Assembly (NCBI GenBank): GCA_036924285.1
Contig: JAYKYS010000002.1
Coordinates: forward strand, 44,159,501 to 44,223,500
Reading direction: 5' to 3'
DNA from: Asterella californica
Lineage: Eukaryota; Streptophyta; Marchantiopsida; Marchantiales; Aytoniaceae
Length of the DNA: 64,000 nt
The number at the start of each line of letters is the position of its first letter. Position 1 is the stretch's first letter. This document shows positions 47,446 through 56,832 of the stretch, piece after piece. Under the pieces are notes generated by a model, which worked only from the letters and a program-made list of their open reading frames with translations, made no database searches and was not told where the DNA came from. Both the position numbers and the translations under genes were made by a program.

Positions 47446-50400
47446 CTATATACATCGAGGACAAACCCACCGTCCAATAGGAACTACACTGAGAGGTGGA
47501 GTCAAACATGACATGTGCCAACCTCTCGAACAACCATCACACACCAACATACGGGCTGCTCCACCAGCAGACCCACACAACATACACCTCAAGCCCGCGT
47601 GTACAACTGCTAAGCTTGGGTCAACGGTACCATCAATGTTGGGAAGATGACATGGCGCGCAATTACGCACATGGTCCTTCCACACAACACCATCACGGCC
47701 CTCTAACATGAGTACTCCAGAAGGTAACACCTCACGCACTCGTAAAATAGTGCGTCCTGCGGTCACGTCCAACGTCGTCGGTGCAGTCTGCTGTAGATAG
47801 ATATAATCGCCAGGATGAAACCTGCGAATCGATGGCCGATAACCTCCTCCTCGGATAGTCGCATACCGCAACGTGTCTCTATGCTGGGCAATCGCTAGGT
47901 TCTCAAAAGCCATAGGCATAACTCTCCGAAATGTCTCTGCTCGTTGAGAACATGCTCTCACCCACATATCCGGGTCATCAAGGTCCAGCACCTCAGCAGA
48001 ATCACGACGAATGGCCGAAGGTAGATCTGGATCTCGGCCATACAATAAGAAATACGGTGAGAAGGAAGCCAAAGACGCTTGTCGGCTAAAACGGTAGCCC
48101 ATAGCCAACCATGGTAGCTGCACATCCCAGTCTCCCAAGTGGCCCTTCTGCAAGCCATACTTGCGCAATCCTCTCTTCACCGTCTGAACTACCCTCTCCG
48201 CCAAACCATCCGCCTCAGGATGATCTCGAGATGTAGTCCGATGATCAATCAATACCTGATCACACAAGGCCTGAAACTCACCAAGGAACTCTGTACCTTG
48301 GTCTGTCAGCACTTCAGCTGGTGCTCCAAAACGACTCAGCACTCGATCTAAGAACGCGTACGCCGTCCCTTCACTCGCCTTGTCTGGTAATGCCACCAAC
48401 TCAATCCACTTGGAGAAGTGCTCCACCATCACCAACACATACCGGTGGTGACGTACGGTCAACGGTAAGGGTCCCGCAAAATCCAAACTCCAACGGTAAC
48501 CCAACCCCATAATCGGTAAGGGGTGTAACTGTGGAGTAGGAGCATTAAACGATGCTCGTACTCGATCACAAACCACACATCGTGCGACAAACTGTTGCAC
48601 ATCGATGTGCATACCACGCCACCAATATTGTCCTTGGAGTAAGCTATGCGTACGCTTCACTCCAAAATGTCCCAACTCCTCATGGGCATGTCGTACTAAC
48701 TGTGCCCTCTGGGATGGATGTGGCACTATCCGTACTCTCCCATCACCCCACACTCGAAGTACATGTCGTCCTTCTCGTCGAAATCTCTTTGCTCGTTGAA
48801 GGACACGATCTCGCTCCTTGGCACTTACTGTGCCTACTACCACACCAGTACGTAGATACTCCATCACGGTCACATCATCATGGATATCTCGCTGGTCTGA
48901 AACACCATCTCCACCCTCAGGATCTGGAGACTCATCATCTACTCTCTGACCAGAGAAAGATACGACTTGGCCCTCCATACTAGAGTTCATGGCCAACACA
49001 CAAAGAAAGGCAGATGCATGCCACCCTGGCACTATCTCCTCATCAACCTCGTCATGCCATCGAGCCCCAGTCTGATCCTGCTGACTCGTGCACGGATTGC
49101 GACTCAACCCATCGGCATCTAGGTTTGCAACTCCAGGTCTATGTACTACCTGGAAGTCATACTCCTGTAAGATCAGAGCCCATCGTGCAAGCTTCCCTGT
49201 AAGCTTATCGGACTCCATCAACCACTTGAGCGGCTGGTGATCAGTGATGAGAGTAAAGGGGTTCCCAAACAGATAACATCGAAAGTGTGCAACAGCCCAC
49301 ACTGCCGCCAAACACTCTCCCTCATACGAACTATACCTCGCCTCCGCTGAATTATTGGAGCGACTGGCATACGCCACCACGAACTCCTTTTTCTCATCAT
49401 CATGCTGAGTCAGCACTGCTCCAAGTCCCAACATACTCCAATCGGTGTGCAGTTGGAAAGAACGCCCCCTAACGGGTCTCCTCAAGATGGGAGCAGATGT
49501 CAACCTATCCTTGAGCTCTACAAAAGCTCGCTCCTGCTCATCTCCCCACTGCCACTCCTGGTCCACCTTCATCAGCTTGGTCAACGGCTTCGCAATTGCA
49601 CTAAATCCCTTCACGTACCGACAATAAAAGTTCGCCAAACCAACAAATGCCCGAACTCGACTCACATCTGTGGGGCGCGGAATACGTGCAATAGCCTCAA
49701 CCTTCGTCTGTTGAACACCCAATCCACCTGGATAGATGGTGTGGCCCAGATACTCTACCAACTCCTGGAAGAACTTACACTTCCCAGGGTGTAACTTCAA
49801 CCCATGAGCTCTCAACCGCTCAAACACATCCCGTAAGTGTCTCTCGTGCTCCTCCACTATAGCACTATAGACTAAGATGTCGTCAATATAACATCTGACA
49901 AAATCCAATCTTGCTAGGATTCTGTCCATCACCCTTTGGAACTCAGCAGGGGCGTTCTTCAACCCAAATGGTAAGAACCGCCACTGATACAAACAATCCT
50001 TGCCGTGAGAGTCAATTCCCCAGAATGCTGTCTTGGACTTATCTTCTTCTCTCACTGGCAACTGATGATACCCTGCTCGAAGATCCAAAGTACTGAAGAC
50101 CTTCACATGCCCCACTGCATCAAAGATCTCCTCAGGTGTCGACATGGCATACTTATCGGACTTCGTCTGCCGATTGATAGGACGATAGTCCCCACACATC
50201 CGTCTATCTGTGTAGTTGCCATACATATCCTTCTTGGCTGGCATAACTGTGGCAGATGCATACTCTCCATGCGACATCTCCACCAACCCAGCCTCCAACA
50301 AGTCTTGAGTCCGACTCTGGATCAAGGCTCTCTCCATGTCACTGTACCTGTAAGGACGTCGAAAGATTGGCGTGTCATTAGCCAAGTCGATCCGTATACC

Positions 50401-50541
50401 AGGTCCCTTCAAGGTACCCAAATCCTTCATACTGAAGGCAAAACAATTCCTGTAGCTCTTCAGGAATCTTTGGACTCTTCGTCTCTCCTCTCCTATAAGT
50501 TTGGGTCCGATCTCCGGCTCCCAAGTATCCTCTGTCACCAT
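47446..50541 (-). CDS. RT-RNase H-integrase-PHD frame of the DNMT element
   Basis: The frame has 1,031 residues from the ATG at 50541 and is uninterrupted. The reverse transcriptase has FSTLDLRAGYHQLPV, LPFGLKNAPAEFQRVM and palm motif YIDD (about residue 217). RNase H starts at LHTDWS (about 367), with YEGECLAAVWAV and ADGLSR. The integrase has an HHCC zinc region (GHFGVKRTH ... CVVC, about 620-660) and core residues in SLDFAGP, TDQGTEF and EADGLAER; I count 34 residues between the second Asp and the Glu. The last 45 residues (47449-47585) form a PHD finger: CMLC, CDGC, GWHMSC and WVCPRC give C4-H-C3. A chromodomain, the usual addition in chromoviruses, is absent. The frame is in phase with the upstream Gag-Pro-DNMT frame, so it is probably translated by readthrough of the UAG at 50572, not from its own ATG. 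Confidence 0.93.
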   Translation of the reverse strand: MVTEDTWEPEIGPKLIGEERRRVQRFLKSYRNCFAFSMKDLGTLKGPGIRIDLANDTPIFRRPYRYSDMERALIQSRTQDLLEAGLVEMSHGEYASATVMPAKKDMYGNYTDRRMCGDYRPINRQTKSDKYAMSTPEEIFDAVGHVKVFSTLDLRAGYHQLPVREEDKSKTAFWGIDSHGKDCLYQWRFLPFGLKNAPAEFQRVMDRILARLDFVRCYIDDILVYSAIVEEHERHLRDVFERLRAHGLKLHPGKCKFFQELVEYLGHTIYPGGLGVQQTKVEAIARIPRPTDVSRVRAFVGLANFYCRYVKGFSAIAKPLTKLMKVDQEWQWGDEQERAFVELKDRLTSAPILRRPVRGRSFQLHTDWSMLGLGAVLTQHDDEKKEFVVAYASRSNNSAEARYSSYEGECLAAVWAVAHFRCYLFGNPFTLITDHQPLKWLMESDKLTGKLARWALILQEYDFQVVHRPGVANLDADGLSRNPCTSQQDQTGARWHDEVDEEIVPGWHASAFLCVLAMNSSMEGQVVSFSGQRVDDESPDPEGGDGVSDQRDIHDDVTVMEYLRTGVVVGTVSAKERDRVLQRAKRFRREGRHVLRVWGDGRVRIVPHPSQRAQLVRHAHEELGHFGVKRTHSLLQGQYWWRGMHIDVQQFVARCVVCDRVRASFNAPTPQLHPLPIMGLGYRWSLDFAGPLPLTVRHHRYVLVMVEHFSKWIELVALPDKASEGTAYAFLDRVLSRFGAPAEVLTDQGTEFLGEFQALCDQVLIDHRTTSRDHPEADGLAERVVQTVKRGLRKYGLQKGHLGDWDVQLPWLAMGYRFSRQASLASFSPYFLLYGRDPDLPSAIRRDSAEVLDLDDPDMWVRACSQRAETFRRVMPMAFENLAIAQHRDTLRYATIRGGGYRPSIRRFHPGDYIYLQQTAPTTLDVTAGRTILRVREVLPSGVLMLEGRDGVVWKDHVRNCAPCHLPNIDGTVDPSLAVVHAGLRCMLCGSAGGAARMLVCDGCSRGWHMSCLTPPLSVVPIGRWVCPRCI

Positions 50542-50565
50542 GCTAGAGGTAGAAGACGAAGTCGT

Positions 50566-50574
50566 TGACTGCTA
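50566..50574 (-). promoter_or_regulatory. Leaky stop codon context UAG-CAG-UCA
   Basis: The stop of the first frame is TAG at 50574-50572, followed by CAG TCA. This fits the UAG-CAR-YYA consensus first defined for tobamovirus replicase readthrough. The eight codons after that, up to the ATG at 50541, are open and the phase is kept, so suppression yields one Gag-Pol polyprotein. Seen: the sequence and phase. Known: the consensus. Inferred: use in this element. Confidence 0.75.
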
Positions 50575-53500
50575 TCTTGCAGCCTCTGGAGCAGTTTCCT
50601 TCTGCTCACCACCAACAACCTCCACCGCTACTGTGTGTAAAATTTCTGCAGTTCTAGCTGCAAACTCCACACTCTCTCCTATGACATCCCATGATGTCCA
50701 AGGATGACGAACTCCACGTGCCTCGCCCCCAGCCTTTGCCTCCACCGACCCGGTAGGCAAAGAGCTCAAGAGTGCTCGAGCAGTAACACCCGTCGATCGC
50801 ATCCGACGCTGCTCAGCCAATCCAAGGCTAACAATCCATGTCAAGCAATTCAAGTCCATTGCTTGACCCAATACTTGACGACGTGAAGCCTCCGACACCG
50901 AAGCTACTGCCGTCGTACCCGTAGTGAAACCCATCGCTCGCTCTCTCTCATCGGCATTGGGCTCCACCAACTGCCGTAATTGAGCATCCCACACAAGCCC
51001 AGGTCCTCCATCTCTATAAGCATGTGACGCTGGAAAGGTTACCAATGTGGGTAATGCTACCATGGGCCGTCCCACTAGGTTCACCACTGCCATGGGTGAC
51101 CTATCGACGACTCTCACTACTTGAGATCGTCGTCTTGCATCCAAGATGCTATCAACCGTGAGGTGCGCTGGTCGTCTCACTCCATCGTGTGCGCGCTTAA
51201 GCACCTCTCTCGGTAACAAGTTCGTCCACCACAACCGTGGACGATGTGCACGAGATCCCACTCTCGCTGCATCCAACAACACTGCTGGTCCAACCCAAGA
51301 CCGCACTTGGTGCACACTCGCCATCATCTGTGTACGAGCATCACCCAACAAAGGAACATTCTCCAAGATGTATGCTGGAGAATCCACCTGATGCATCTGG
51401 AGATGTCGTAGGATCCGTAACATCTCCCAGAACATCCTAGATCGCGGGTCATGTAAACCCTGACCTCTCCCTGCACGCGTGTGACCTTGACATGGCCATC
51501 CGGCTATCACCAAGTGAATGGTGCCCACAAACGTAAGATCCTGCGCCCCCAGCAGCGAAATATTCGACGGTAATGCTTGCTGGTATCCTCTAACAGCTGA
51601 TATGGGCAACAACTCAGGATATCTCTGCACCAAACGTGCCACATGTCGCAATGAGATGCGTCTCGCAATCTCATCTCTCTCCACATACAAGTATCGCTGT
51701 ACTTGTATACCTGCCTGCAATACCGCAGCCAAACCTGTGCTGATCCCTCCAAACAGCTCCAGCACACATACACCTTCCTCTGGATACTGCCACACAATGG
51801 GAGTCGTATCCAACGGTGATAAGGTCACAGGGCCAGTAGCAGGAACAACCCTTTGTTCCTCTACTGGTGGTACAAAAGCTTCACTCCAAGCCTGCTGCAC
51901 CAACTGATCAGCATACTGCTGCAACTCTCCACTCGAACTCCAGAGTGGCACATCCAAGGCAGATGGTATTAACGTAGACATGCTAGGCATGTCCTCCACC
52001 TCCTCATAGATCGGAGTATCCTCCGCATGGGCATTACCCTCCAACAACTCGTCCGGCCAAGTGATGATCGAACTGAACCCTGCAACGGATGCCATCGTTC
52101 CTGGTGTAGGCTCCGTCGTCTCTACTCTAGCACTGAACCGCACTGGTAAGCGGCTCACTCGTCCCTCACCGGACTGCCAACCTGGCCTGTAAGATGCTGT
52201 CTCTGCCCAATAGTCAATCACGAACCCCATAGGGTACAACACAGCACCTCCCATCAATACATCATAAGACTCTGCGGCTGTAACAATGGCCTTGGCCTTC
52301 ACCATAGAGCCATCCGTGGGGTGATCTGGCCGAACTCTCACCGTCAACATCTCCCGTGTCATGTGTAGAGCCGTACCTCCTGATCCCCCTAGAGATGTCT
52401 GCAACTGGAATGGACATCTCTCTATCTCGGACTTCTTCAGACCCAAACCAATACACGCCGCCTTTCCCAACATCAACGGTTGGGCTCCAGAGTCTAACAA
52501 GACCTTCTGGGGTCGATACACTTTCCCTGAAGGTGCCACCAAACAGAAGATACCACTTCTGTTGTCCAACAACACCACACCTGGTGCCAAACTAGCACGG
52601 TCAATCGCCGGCCTAGCTGGTAACTCATCTAACCTAGCAGCCGCCGCTTGCCAAGTACCACTGGTAGCTGTCCTGATCCTCGACTCCATGGACACGTCTA
52701 CCGCCTCTTGCTGAACTACTTCAGCACTAGAGGTAACTACATCCTCGCTCTCACTGAGCGTGGCCGCCAACTGGAACACTGGAGCCAAGTTGACTCCCAA
52801 TGCCCTCATATCCGTGGCTGAGAATAGTGGGGCTCGCAAAACTGCTGTAGCCGCCCCCAACATCGGGTTCGACGTCGCATCCACAGACGTCGAAGGTGGA
52901 CTCACATCACACCCACTCCTGGATGTCGATGCCTCCAACTCTACTGCACCATCGGTAGGTCGTTTAGGAACCATAGATGTGGTCCTCAACGCCTCCGATA
53001 ACGTGAACGACTGGGGAAGCCTGGCTTGTCTACCAGCCTCCCCGCGTTGTGGATCCAACTCCACTGACGCACCTCGTGGCTCAGAGGCACGTACTGCACC
53101 TCTAGTCACTGCTGCAGATGCCTCAATCTGCGCCACACCAGCCATGAAGTCGAAGTCACCTCCTTCTCCTCCATAAGACGTGGAAGTCTCTGTTCCACCC
53201 GATCTCCGCTGAGCCATAGCCATACTAGCTATCCTCTGCTCCAACTGCTCAATCCGAGCAGCCATACCTGCTTCTGACATCGTAGCAGGCGGTGGGCCGA
53301 TCGGTCCTCTCCCAGGTGCTGGACCTCTACCTCCAGCTCGACCACCACGGCCTCCCTGAGCTCCTCCGCCTCGTCCACGATCAGCCTTCCCTTGCCGCAA
53401 CTTGGGATGGAGATCAAAACAACGGTCACTACTGTGACCAGGTCGTCCGCAATGCTCACATTGCCTAAGTACTGCTTGAGACGTCCCTGATGTCCCTGAC

Positions 53501-54495
53501 GTCTCATAACCTCTCCTCTGTGGACAGTCCCTCTGCTGATGAGGACCATCACACGTCCAGCAAGGACCCGCTTGCTGCTGACTAGAGAAGGACGGCATGG
53601 GCTTCTGCCCACCAGATCCTCCTACGCCTCCCTGCGATCGTGACTGCTCTGCACGATCCTTACCACCACCACCACCACCACGCTGTTGCGTAGCCTGTGA
53701 TCCTCGAGAAGAGGTGGTCGCTCCATGTGGTGTCTCCTTGCTGAACCCAGCAACCACCACCCTCTCCTCCACCATGTTGAGCTCAATCCGCTCAGCCAGA
53801 CTAAAGACAACCGCCAACGTCGGAGCGGTATCTCTAAGAAGAGTAGCATCTCTAACTCTCCTACGCAGCTCCCGGTCTAGTATCCCATACCAGAACTGGA
53901 CTGCCTGTGCTTCCGTCACCCCTTGGGTAACGCTGATCAACCGCCTCATGCGAGTAAACGCCTCGCGTAGGCTCTCTCCAGTCTTCCGCTGGAACTCCTG
54001 CAGACTCCTCAACTTGTCGGTCCGCACACCCTGATAGTTCTTCCTCAAACATTGGAAGAACTGAACCACAGGGTTAAACCCTGGTGGTATCCCGCTCACA
54101 CTACCACCTGCTCCACTACTTGTGGATGCACCGGTAGTAGGTACTCCACCACCTGTGGCTGCACCACTGCTACTGGCACCCGAACTCGCAGGTGCTACGC
54201 CTCCCGAAACTGCGCCAGTAGTGATAGAAACATAGTTGGGAGACCAATGTTGTCTCCACAACTCGATCTCAACACTGTAATCTCGCCTGAACTCATGATA
54301 ATCGTCCATCGGCGGTCCCTCCAAGTGTTGGAACAAACCCTTCCACGCCATGAAGGGTGTAAACAACTGTGGGTTCCGCATCTGCTGCAGATCGCACCAA
54401 CTGTCGAACTCCTGGATGAAGTCATCCAGCTCAATGGTACCAACTGTACCCGAGTAACGTCGAGGCCCCTTCGTGGCCCCATAGATCTCGTCCAT
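50572..54495 (-). CDS. Gag-protease-C5 cytosine DNA methyltransferase frame
   Basis: From the first in-frame ATG (54495) the protein has 1,307 residues. The frame is open back to 54,720 but has no ATG there. Gag comes first: a capsid-like helical region (FQEFQRKTGESLREAFTRMR-like at about 53,950), then two zinc knuckles, CWTCDGPHQQRDC and CEHCGRPGHSSDRC (about 53,440-53,560). The retropepsin has LLDSGAQ (about 52,490). The last 350 residues (about 50,780-51,810) hold a C5-methyltransferase in canonical motif order: motif I LELFGGISTGL, motif IV AGWPCQGHTRAGRGQG with the PCQ nucleophile, motif VI ILENVP, motif VIII-like SRAHRPRLW, a motif IX-like block before ERAMGF, and motif X-like VLGQAMDLN. 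All catalytic signatures are present, so activity is plausible. DNMT-bearing retrotransposons have been reported from charophyte algae and dinoflagellates. Confidence 0.92.
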   Translation of the reverse strand: MDEIYGATKGPRRYSGTVGTIELDDFIQEFDSWCDLQQMRNPQLFTPFMAWKGLFQHLEGPPMDDYHEFRRDYSVEIELWRQHWSPNYVSITTGAVSGGVAPASSGASSSGAATGGGVPTTGASTSSGAGGSVSGIPPGFNPVVQFFQCLRKNYQGVRTDKLRSLQEFQRKTGESLREAFTRMRRLISVTQGVTEAQAVQFWYGILDRELRRRVRDATLLRDTAPTLAVVFSLAERIELNMVEERVVVAGFSKETPHGATTSSRGSQATQQRGGGGGGKDRAEQSRSQGGVGGSGGQKPMPSFSSQQQAGPCWTCDGPHQQRDCPQRRGYETSGTSGTSQAVLRQCEHCGRPGHSSDRCFDLHPKLRQGKADRGRGGGAQGGRGGRAGGRGPAPGRGPIGPPPATMSEAGMAARIEQLEQRIASMAMAQRRSGGTETSTSYGGEGGDFDFMAGVAQIEASAAVTRGAVRASEPRGASVELDPQRGEAGRQARLPQSFTLSEALRTTSMVPKRPTDGAVELEASTSRSGCDVSPPSTSVDATSNPMLGAATAVLRAPLFSATDMRALGVNLAPVFQLAATLSESEDVVTSSAEVVQQEAVDVSMESRIRTATSGTWQAAAARLDELPARPAIDRASLAPGVVLLDNRSGIFCLVAPSGKVYRPQKVLLDSGAQPLMLGKAACIGLGLKKSEIERCPFQLQTSLGGSGGTALHMTREMLTVRVRPDHPTDGSMVKAKAIVTAAESYDVLMGGAVLYPMGFVIDYWAETASYRPGWQSGEGRVSRLPVRFSARVETTEPTPGTMASVAGFSSIITWPDELLEGNAHAEDTPIYEEVEDMPSMSTLIPSALDVPLWSSSGELQQYADQLVQQAWSEAFVPPVEEQRVVPATGPVTLSPLDTTPIVWQYPEEGVCVLELFGGISTGLAAVLQAGIQVQRYLYVERDEIARRISLRHVARLVQRYPELLPISAVRGYQQALPSNISLLGAQDLTFVGTIHLVIAGWPCQGHTRAGRGQGLHDPRSRMFWEMLRILRHLQMHQVDSPAYILENVPLLGDARTQMMASVHQVRSWVGPAVLLDAARVGSRAHRPRLWWTNLLPREVLKRAHDGVRRPAHLTVDSILDARRRSQVVRVVDRSPMAVVNLVGRPMVALPTLVTFPASHAYRDGGPGLVWDAQLRQLVEPNADERERAMGFTTGTTAVASVSEASRRQVLGQAMDLNCLTWIVSLGLAEQRRMRSTGVTARALLSSLPTGSVEAKAGGEARGVRHPWTSWDVIGESVEFAARTAEILHTVAVEVVGGEQKETAPEAAR

Positions 54496-56404
54496 GTCCC
54501 ACAACAACGGTGTGGCGACACTAGACTCACCACCAGAAAACGCGCTGTCTGCGTCAGACTCGTCCTCTGGAACAACCGACGGCAATGGTGTAGGTAGTCG
54601 GTACCTCACCCCACTCCGTGTATACCCACTGTCCGAGAAGTCCCCACCAGAACCTCCCGAGAACTCCGTGATGAGCGAATCCCACCAACACCCTCTCCAA
54701 CTGGAATGTCGCAATCTCCGTCACCACCGTAACCACCACTTGCCTAACCCCGCTCCTACTGAGCTCACCTATCCCCTACTAGGACGGTCAAGGTAAGGGC
54801 AACCTGTACCTGCCATCACCACAGGCAGCCTCTCACGGTCTGTTGGTCGTCACTCCAACCGCACCGTGAGAGAGACAAAGGTAGTCTGACTGGTCCGCAA
54901 CTCCAGCCTCACTACCGACAGCACACTGGAGTGAACTCACTCCGGAAATCAAGCGCCAACACAAGCAAACGCGGCGCACAAACAGGAAGCAGAATATGGA
55001 GGGGTTCCAACCACAAGAAGTCCAAACGATAACCCTCCACACTCAAACATTCACATAAAGAGAAATCCAGCCCCACCCGGACTGACGTCTCCTCGTCGGT
55101 GACCACATGCACAATATATGGTCACCAACTGTCGTAACTGACACTGGAGGTCACTAACTAGATGTCCACACCTCTAGTAGCTCCAAAAACATCCACGTGG
55201 TAGCTCTACTAGCTCACCCAAGACAACTGCCACCAACTGCCTACATACGCGTCTCTACGGTATAGACAAACACTACCACAACTATAGCTTGCCCCTAATA
55301 CTATGGGGTCGCCCTACCACTCCTCTAGGAACGTGCGAGAAGGTCTCCTACTACCTTAAACAAGTCCATAAGTACTTGCACGCATCCCTGTAGGACACCA
55401 AGAGCTATTGGTCTAGTGGTAAAGCCAAAGCTAAGACTAAAAAGTCAGGAGTCCAGATCCAGAAATAGTGTTGGGATGGGTGACCAGCTGGTTTTACCCT
55501 TCCCACACACTAGAACTTGGATACCTCTCTCACGCACGCCAGCAAGCTGGCTTGCGGCGGGCGCGGGCGCGGGCTTGGGCTCAGGCTCAGCTCCGCTCCG
55601 CCTCCGCACTCTCGCACTCCGCTCTCACGCCTCCGCACTCACGCACCTCTGCTCCTCGAAGTCTCTAAACGCAAGCCTCCCGCTCTGCTCCGCTTGAAGT
55701 AGAGTAGAACAGGTACACACACACCAGAAGAGACTCGAATTGCAAAGGATTGCACCAAAACAGCCTCCAAAACAGCGAAAACAGCTTGCGGGTGCACACG
55801 GGTGACCAAAATCTGACGTAAAACAGCAAGAACCTCCAAATCCAACCCGAACACCACCAAAACAGATTCGCAAATGCACCACACACACTTCGCGGATGCA
55901 CACACACACACAAAACAACTACTAAACTCGAGTTTCCCCACGAAATTGAGCCAAAATCTGACGTAACTAGCCTTTTAGTGCTTGCGGGTTTCACGGCAGC
56001 GAACTTCGACATGCCATAACTTCTTCAGTCCTTGGTCAAACTCCACGAAACTTAGTGCGCTAGAATCGTCTCTCCAATGCGCTTCCAAAGAGTCCACTCC
56101 GGCCCGACATTGACAAGTATTTCAGCTGCTACGTCCAAACGCGCAATCCGGCTCCAACAACACACTTCAAGAACATTCCGCAAAATTTCTGCAGCGCTTC
56201 CGCATGACAGAAATCTCCACTCGACCCCAACGACAGCAAATCGATCTGCGACCACCAATGTAGCACGGCGTCCACACACCTCGATCACAGCTCCAAACAA
56301 TCAACCACGAACGGCAACGCCCGAAGATACCAGCGGACGATTTCCGATTTCAGATCTGCGAGCTCTTACTGAACTCCGCCTCGACCTGCACTGAGTTCTT
56401 TGAG
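54496..56404 (-). other. 5' leader of the DNMT element
   Basis: About 1.9 kb lie between repeat Y and the first in-frame ATG. There is no convincing ORF. It contains a pol III-like composite relic at 55404-55495. I could not find a standard initiator-Met primer binding site (TGGTATCAGAGC) next to repeat Y. Near 55,125-55,145 the minus strand reads ACGACAGTTGGTGACC, which looks like an LTR end followed by a TGG primer site, but no matching LTR stands there. Confidence 0.55.
55404..55495 (+). repeat. tRNA/5S rRNA-like composite relic
   Basis: A perfect A-box match tggtctagtgg follows gctatt, which can pair with aatagt at 55464-55469. Directly after it, gtgttgggatgggtgacc is very like the 3' internal control region of plant 5S rRNA (GGATGGGTGACC exact), and aagctaag upstream resembles the 5S box A. 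This suggests a SINE-like relic mixing tRNA and 5S parts, inserted in or captured by the retroelement leader, in the opposite orientation to the element. Confidence 0.4.
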
Positions 56405-56698
56405 TAATCTGAATACAGAGATTACCATCTCCAACACCACAACAAGGATTACTCACAAACGGTCAAGCCAAACCCACTCTAAACGCGAAGAGAATCCAGG
56501 TTCCACTCAACTAGACTATCCACCATAGCCTGGAGCTTGAAGGCTCAACTCAAAGAACTAAGGCCTCCAAGCCCTACCTGTGAAGTTTACCCCTAGTGGG
56601 CTCTCTCTCCAACTCGTCCTAACGGCACTAACGGCCTTACCGGGATGCGCCACTTCGCACTCGGTCAACCTAGCCGAGGTGCCCAAACTGACGTGACA
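56405..56698 (-). repeat. 294-bp terminal repeat Y, 5' side
   Basis: This is the 5' partner of 46871-47164. With tgag in front it reads TG..CA on the plus strand (56401-56698). The 106-bp repeat X present twice at the 3' side is missing here. Confidence 0.8.
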
Positions 56699-56832
56699 TC
56701 ATCTTCCTGCTAAGGAAGACGTAACCTTAAGTAACAACGCTTCTTCAGTTATACAAACAAGTTATTAATCTTAAAAAATTTAAAAATTTGTGAATCTTAT
56801 AATTTGTGGACACCACATTCCACTAGATTGTG
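56699..56832. other. Continuation of element G copy 2 and AT-rich junction
   Basis: The first 70 bp (tcatcttcctgctaaggaagacg...) have the style of element G and probably continue copy 2 beyond the DNMT insertion. The rest is AT-rich and leads into truncated copia sequence. Confidence 0.4.

Larger units (their letters stand above)
46764..56698 (-). mobile_element. Ty3/gypsy-type retrotransposon with DNA methyltransferase and PHD finger
   Basis: The outer ends are TGTCG (plus strand, left) and GTGACA (right), flanked by the 4-bp sequence tcat at 46760-46763 and 56699-56702, a probable target-site duplication. Inside, in minus orientation, are a leader of about 1.9 kb, the Gag-Pro-DNMT frame, a UAG, the RT-RNase H-integrase-PHD frame, a polypurine tract (47275-47287) and terminal repeats. 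It inserted into element G copy 2, whose GAAGAC-rich sequence flanks it on both sides. Both long frames are uninterrupted and the 294-bp terminal repeat copies differ at about four positions by eye, so the insertion looks recent and the element may be competent. The Ty3/gypsy assignment rests on domain order RT-RH-IN and motif style. Confidence 0.88.

Noticed and set aside
50541..50571. Separate initiation of the RT frame at its own ATG by an internal ribosome entry or a subgenomic RNA
   Set aside because: The frame is in phase with the upstream one and the stop sits in a known readthrough context, which is the simpler explanation. No promoter-like sequence was seen just upstream.
52760..53176. 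Plus-strand open frames of 100-180 codons within the DNMT element
   Set aside because: They are the complement of a continuous 1,300-codon minus frame with recognised domains and have no recognisable domains themselves.
55625..56012. Three overlapping Cys/Val/Phe-rich minus frames in the leader of the DNMT element
   Set aside because: They overlap in all three frames, are low-complexity (ctctctc and cacaca runs) and match no family. Chance open frames in a leader are more likely.
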